From contig JAEYOM010000029.1 of assembly GCA_023411715.1 (NCBI GenBank), positions 1 to 31,921 of the forward strand: a stretch of 31,921 nucleotides of DNA, read 5' to 3'. The position numbers and the translations under genes were made by a program. Positions 31,002 through 31,921 of the stretch are shown here, in pieces (position 1 is the first letter of the stretch; each line of letters opens with the position of its first letter). The notes below the pieces were generated by a model. The model searched no databases. It saw only the letters and a program-made list of their open reading frames with translations, and was not told where the DNA came from. The stretch is from Bacillota bacterium. Lineage in GTDB: Bacteria; Bacillota; Clostridia; Acetivibrionales; DTU013.

Positions 31002-31921
31002 ATGAGTGAAGCAGAAACCGGGATAAAAACGATCGGAGTATTGACGAGCGGCGGGGATGCGCCCGGTATGAACGCCGCCATCAGGTCGGTGGTAAGGACG
31101 GGGATACATCAGGGATTCAGGGTGATGGGAATAAGAAAGGGCTACAACGGCCTTATAAGCGGAGATATATTCGAGCTGGGCCTGAGAAACGTTTCCGACA
31201 TAATCCACAGAGGCGGAACCGTTTTACAGACAGCCCGCTGCATGGCTTTTAAGACTGACGAAGGCATCAAAAAAGGCGTGGCCATGGCGCAGGTTTTCGG
31301 GATCGACGCGCTTGTCGTGATCGGAGGCGACGGTTCCTTCAGAGGTGCAAGAGACCTCAGTCTGAACGGTCTGAAAGTTATCGGGATACCCGGTACCATA
31401 GATAACGATATAGGCTGTTCGGATTACACCATAGGCTACGACACGGCTTTGAACACCGTACAGGACGCTTTGGACAAGATCAGGGACACCGCGTATTCGC
31501 ACGAACGCTGCAGCGTTCTGGAGGTCATGGGGAGACGGGCGGGTTATATAGCCCTTAACGTCGGTATCGCCTGCGGAGCTGAAGTTATAGTACTGCCGGA
31601 AAAACCCTTCGATTTTAATAAGGATGTAATAAAACCGATAATTGAGGGCAGGAACAGGGGCAAAAAGCACTATATCGTAATCGTTGCCGAAGGCATAGGC
31701 GGCGCGATCGAATTTGCCAGGCAAATAGAAGAAATCACCGGTATCGAAGCAAGGGCCACGATCCTGGGACATATACAAAGGGGCGGAAGCCCCACGGTCC
31801 GCGACAGGGTCATGGCAAGCATGATGGGCGCAAAAGCGACAGAGCTGCTGAAGAACGGGATCTATAACCAGATTATTGCCTTCAGGGATAATCAGGTCGT
31901 AGGCATCGAGATCAATGAAGC
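31002..31921 (+). CDS. pfkA: ATP-dependent 6-phosphofructokinase, 3' end cut by window
   Basis: The 306 visible codons cover nearly all of a normal ~320-residue PfkA. Motifs: GGDAPGMNA for ATP (17-25), GGDGSFRGA, catalytic PGTIDNDI, MGRRAGYIA, and LGHIQRGGSPT near the end. The Gly after GGD at the ATP site (GGDGS) fits ATP rather than pyrophosphate as phosphate donor. It phosphorylates fructose 6-phosphate to the 1,6-bisphosphate, the committed step of glycolysis. AGGAGG lies 7 nt before the ATG. In many Firmicutes pyk follows; the window ends first. Confidence 0.95.
   Translation, partial: MSEAETGIKTIGVLTSGGDAPGMNAAIRSVVRTGIHQGFRVMGIRKGYNGLISGDIFELGLRNVSDIIHRGGTVLQTARCMAFKTDEGIKKGVAMAQVFGIDALVVIGGDGSFRGARDLSLNGLKVIGIPGTIDNDIGCSDYTIGYDTALNTVQDALDKIRDTAYSHERCSVLEVMGRRAGYIALNVGIACGAEVIVLPEKPFDFNKDVIKPIIEGRNRGKKHYIVIVAEGIGGAIEFARQIEEITGIEARATILGHIQRGGSPTVRDRVMASMMGAKATELLKNGIYNQIIAFRDNQVVGIEINE

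Overview
The window looks like chromosomal DNA of an anaerobic Gram-positive member of the Clostridia. The evidence is S-layer homology (SLH) domains, a lipoteichoic-acid-synthase-like sulfatase, sigma-A-type promoters, strong AGGAGG ribosome binding sites, TTG starts, DUF1846, bacteriohemerythrin and an ATP-dependent phosphofructokinase. The genus cannot be fixed from sequence alone. No rRNA, tRNA, CRISPR array or intact transposase was seen.

Layout. (1) 1-4.0 kb, all minus strand: a ferritin-like protein, a DUF1846 protein, a bacteriohemerythrin with one iron ligand replaced, a secreted lipoprotein and a small YkuD L,D-transpeptidase. (2) 4.15-4.97 kb, plus: the 3' half of an AAA/DUF4143 gene without its ATPase half. 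(3) 5.0-11.8 kb, minus: an envelope block made of a PcsB-like coiled-coil protein, ftsE and ftsX in one operon, an LtaS-like enzyme, and an SLH-SH3-amidase_3 autolysin. The autolysin has three TGTAAC-N5 repeats upstream that match the WalR box. (4) 12.0-14.5 kb, minus: a polar amino acid ABC importer whose binding protein appears circularly permuted. (5) 14.8-17.1 kb, plus: an XRE-cupin regulator and an acyl-CoA ligase. (6) 17.1-19.6 kb, minus: a GyrI-like protein, a WYL regulator and a coiled-coil protein. (7) 19.8-21.7 kb: a secreted protein with an odd C-terminus, then about 700 bp of degenerate coding remnants. (8) 21.7-27.7 kb: a galactan utilisation locus with a divergent LacI-family repressor, a GH53 endo-galactanase without signal peptide, a sugar-binding lipoprotein and two permeases, closed by a strong terminator. 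(9) 27.8-31.9 kb: a small orphan protein, a MATE exporter, an AEC transporter and the start of pfkA, cut by the window edge.

How the genes work together. The 5-12 kb block fits one envelope-growth theme: FtsEX with a coiled-coil partner, teichoic-acid-type polymer synthesis and an S-layer-anchored amidase. The galactan locus reads as a self-contained uptake and degradation unit. Its promoter has a consensus -35, a TATACT -10 and repressor-type palindromes over the start site; a third weaker copy overlaps the repressor's own -10. It lacks a transport ATPase, so a shared one is needed. Arginine codons change from mainly AGG/AGA in the surrounding genes to mainly CGN across about 19.8-27.4 kb. 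Together with the degenerate DNA at its left side, this suggests acquisition by transfer.

The most unusual items are the permuted amino-acid-binding protein, the WalR-like triple repeat, the hydrolase-less PcsB-like partner of FtsEX, the cytoplasmic GH53 enzyme with its operators, and the hemerythrin with Gln in place of a ligand His.
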